A stretch of DNA of 64,000 bases from JBCCQH01 sp039024435 (lineage in GTDB: Bacteria; Bacteroidota; Bacteroidia; J057; JADKCL01). The stretch lies in contig JBCCQH010000019.1 in the NCBI GenBank assembly GCA_039024435.1, forward strand, positions 1 through 64,000, read 5' to 3'. A program made the translations under genes and the position numbers. Numbering within the stretch: position 1 is the first letter of the stretch; each line of letters begins with the position of its first letter. Of the stretch, positions 62,057 through 64,000 are shown piece after piece. The notes below the pieces were generated by a model, which saw nothing but the letters and a program-made list of their open reading frames with translations, was not told the DNA's origin and did no database searches.

Positions 62057-63925
62057 ATGGCTGACCAAAGCACTTTTGAAAATTACGGCGATGATGCAAT
62101 CAAGTCGCTTGACCCCCTGGAACACATTCGGTTGCGTCCCGGGATGTACATTGGGAAACTGGGTGATGGCTCTACGCCGGAAGATGGCATCTACATCCTC
62201 CTGAAAGAAGTCATCGACAACTCCATCGATGAATTCATGATGGGGGTGGGCAAAACGATTGAAGTCACGGTGACCCAGCACCGGGTGCGGGTGCGCGATT
62301 ACGGCCGTGGCATTCCCCTGGGCAAAGTCGTGGATTGCGTTTCCAAGATCAACACTGGCGGTAAATTTGACTCCTCGGCGTTCCAGAAGTCGATCGGCCT
62401 CAATGGGGTCGGTACCAAAGCGGTCAACGCGCTGTCTTCGGCATTTGCGGTGCAATCTTACCGCGAGGGCCGGACCAAGCTGGCCGAATTCGAGCAGGGG
62501 CAACTTACCAACGATCCTAATATTGGCAGCAACTCGATGCGCCACGGCACCCTCACAAATTTCACCCCGGACGAGACCATTTTCAAAAATTACCGCTACA
62601 ACCAGGAATTTGTGGAGAATCTGATCCGCAACTATGTTTTCCTGAACCGCGGCTTGACCATTGTGCTCAACGGCACCAAATTCCTTTCGAAAAATGGCCT
62701 CAGGGATCTCCTCGAATACCATACCGAAGCGGGCGAACGTCGCTACCCGATCATCCACTTCCAGGACGAAGACATCGAAGTGGCCCTCACCCACACCAGC
62801 AATTACGGGGAGCAGTACTATTCTTTTGTCAATGGCCAACACACGACGCAAGGCGGAACTCACCAAAAAGCGTTGCGGGAAGCGGTCGTGCGGGCGGTGC
62901 GGGAGTTCTACGGAAAAAATTTCGATGCCACCGATGTCCGCGCTTCGATCGTGGGCGCAATTGCCATTCGGGTTCAGGAGCCAGTATTTGAGTCCCAAAC
63001 CAAAACCAAGTTGGGTTCGACCCACACGGAGCCCGGCGGAAAAGGCCGCGTAATCCGCTCCTGGATCAACGAGGTCGTCAAGACCCGCCTGGACAATTTT
63101 CTCCACCGCAATCCCGACGTTGCCGAAGCATTGCTCAAGCGCATCAAACAAAGTGAGCGGGAGCGCAAAGACATCGCCGGCATCAAGAAGCTCGCCAATG
63201 AGCGGGCCCGCAAGGCCAACCTGCACAACCGCAAATTGCGCGATAGCAAGGCCCACTTCAATTCAAAGCACAAGCGCGCCGGGGAAACCATGATTTTTAT
63301 CACCGAGGGCGACTCGGCTTCCGGATCCATCACCAAAGCGCGCGATCCTCAGACCCAGGCGGTTTTCAGCCTGAAAGGAAAGCCCCTCAACAGCTTCGGG
63401 CTGACGAAAAAGGTGGTCTACGAAAACGAGGAGTTCAATCTGTTGCAGCACGCCCTGAACATCGAAGATGGCATTGAAAGCCTCCGATACAACCAGATTG
63501 TGATCGCAACCGATGCCGACGTCGACGGCATGCATATCCGATTGCTGTTGCTCACCTTTTTCCTCCAATTTTTTCCCGAGTTGGTCCGTCAAGGCCACGT
63601 TTACATTTTGCAGACCCCGCTTTTCCGGGTTCGCAACAAGAAGGAAACGATTTATTGCTACGACGAAGCGGAAAAGCAGGCTGCGATGCGCAAGTTGGGC
63701 CGCAATCCCGAAATCACCCGCTTCAAGGGCTTGGGGGAAATCTCGCCGGACGAGTTCAGCAATTTCATTGGGGAAGACATCCGGCTCGAGCCGGTGATCA
63801 TCAAGAAGGACAGCCCGGTGGGGGACCTTTTGCGGTACTACATGGGCAAAAACAGCCAGCAGCGCCAGGAATTCATCATTGACAACCTGCGGGTCGAGAA
63901 GGACTTGGTGGACGAGGTGGCCTAG
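62057..63925 (+). CDS. parE: DNA topoisomerase IV subunit B (ParE-type)
   Basis: Type IIA topoisomerase ATPase subunit of 622 residues that, with ParC, decatenates chromosomes. The GHKL ATPase is seen in LLKEVIDNSIDEFM (metal Glu/Asn), RDYGRGIPLG and KSIGLNGVGTKAVNALS. The transducer domain follows, then TOPRIM with TEGDSASGSITKARD and ATDADVDGMHIRLL, and the C-terminal FKGLGEISPDEF. It is shorter than gyrase B (lacks the gyrase insert) and fits the Bacteroidota ParE length. The minus-strand gene at the window edge converges on it. Confidence 0.9.
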   Translation: MADQSTFENYGDDAIKSLDPLEHIRLRPGMYIGKLGDGSTPEDGIYILLKEVIDNSIDEFMMGVGKTIEVTVTQHRVRVRDYGRGIPLGKVVDCVSKINTGGKFDSSAFQKSIGLNGVGTKAVNALSSAFAVQSYREGRTKLAEFEQGQLTNDPNIGSNSMRHGTLTNFTPDETIFKNYRYNQEFVENLIRNYVFLNRGLTIVLNGTKFLSKNGLRDLLEYHTEAGERRYPIIHFQDEDIEVALTHTSNYGEQYYSFVNGQHTTQGGTHQKALREAVVRAVREFYGKNFDATDVRASIVGAIAIRVQEPVFESQTKTKLGSTHTEPGGKGRVIRSWINEVVKTRLDNFLHRNPDVAEALLKRIKQSERERKDIAGIKKLANERARKANLHNRKLRDSKAHFNSKHKRAGETMIFITEGDSASGSITKARDPQTQAVFSLKGKPLNSFGLTKKVVYENEEFNLLQHALNIEDGIESLRYNQIVIATDADVDGMHIRLLLLTFFLQFFPELVRQGHVYILQTPLFRVRNKKETIYCYDEAEKQAAMRKLGRNPEITRFKGLGEISPDEFSNFIGEDIRLEPVIIKKDSPVGDLLRYYMGKNSQQRQEFIIDNLRVEKDLVDEVA

Positions 63926-63932
63926 AGAGCAT

Positions 63933-64000
63933 TTAGTTTTCGTCAGAACTGCGCAGTACGTCCATGATGTTGCCGATCAGTTCCATGTTTGTCATGGCTT
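63933..64000 (-). CDS. Possible C-terminus of a minus-strand gene cut by the window edge
   Basis: On the minus strand a frame enters from the window edge, encodes AMTNMELIGNIMDVLRSSDEN and stops at TAA (63933-63935). Only 22 codons are visible, so no function can be assigned. It could also be a short peptide starting at an internal ATG. Confidence 0.35.
   Translation of the reverse strand, partial: AMTNMELIGNIMDVLRSSDEN

Noticed and set aside
1..64000. CRISPR array
   Set aside because: No run of regularly spaced short direct repeats was found; the repeats seen are MITEs and dispersed palindromes.

Overview
The window reads as a chromosomal segment of a Bacteroidota bacterium, most likely a member of the Saprospirales (Lewinella/Haliscomenobacter-like; inference). 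The evidence is several secreted proteins with type IX secretion (T9SS) sorting domains or gliding-motility-type C-termini, SprB-like repeats, TAnnTTTG promoter elements, little use of Shine-Dalgarno sequences, a high GC content, and a Bacteroidota set of housekeeping genes (topoisomerase IV ParE, S41 CTP protease, ALDH7, bacterial 3-hydroxyanthranilate dioxygenase, fumarase C).

Layout. 0-3.4 kb is mobile debris: an IS66 transposase, an IS3-family transposase pseudogene with two nonsense codons and a frameshift, and the C-terminal half of a serine recombinase. It ends at a tRNA-Ser(GGA) gene whose 3' end is duplicated as a 19-bp direct repeat (att-like). 3.6-10.2 kb holds three T9SS substrates (YHYH, delta-60-repeat and cohesin/dockerin-type), a small protein with three LPHEAWH-type motifs, and a long helical protein. 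10.8-17.0 kb is a two-gene operon: a large protein with an apparently dead M64-like peptidase region, then a DUF6603-type protein. 17.1-30.2 kb mixes a T9SS protein, a membrane adenylate cyclase facing a Crp/Fnr regulator, ALDH7, a DUF4920 lipoprotein, an epimerase, a winged-helix protein, a Uma2-like protein and a choline-type Na+ symporter. 30.2-44.0 kb has a GH13 lipoprotein, an outer-membrane protein, a three-gene operon with two paralogues ending in KKPWWKFW, a CTP protease, two gliding/T9SS type B proteins and an EEP-fold phosphodiesterase. 44.2-53.7 kb has surface-glycan genes and housekeeping metabolism. 53.7-59.5 kb carries a 1588-residue polymorphic toxin/effector with a C-terminal PD-(D/E)xK nuclease-like tip and a tightly linked candidate immunity gene. 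59.6-64 kb holds a MarR regulator, a second long helical protein and parE.

Two families of dispersed non-coding repeats run through the second half. One is a 162-bp MITE in four copies (38.5, 38.9, 47.6 and 53.7 kb) with GAGGCGGTTTAAA-type ends and 3-bp TWA duplications. The other is a short GC-rich palindromic element (GCGCGTTCNGAACGCGC-like) around 36.6, 39.07 and 59.6 kb.

The most interesting parts are the effector/immunity pair, the M64-like/DUF6603 operon and the triple-HEAWH protein. All three have features I associate, from memory, with proteins linked to extracellular contractile injection systems (eCIS), yet no eCIS structural gene is in the window. That link is an inference and needs profile searches.
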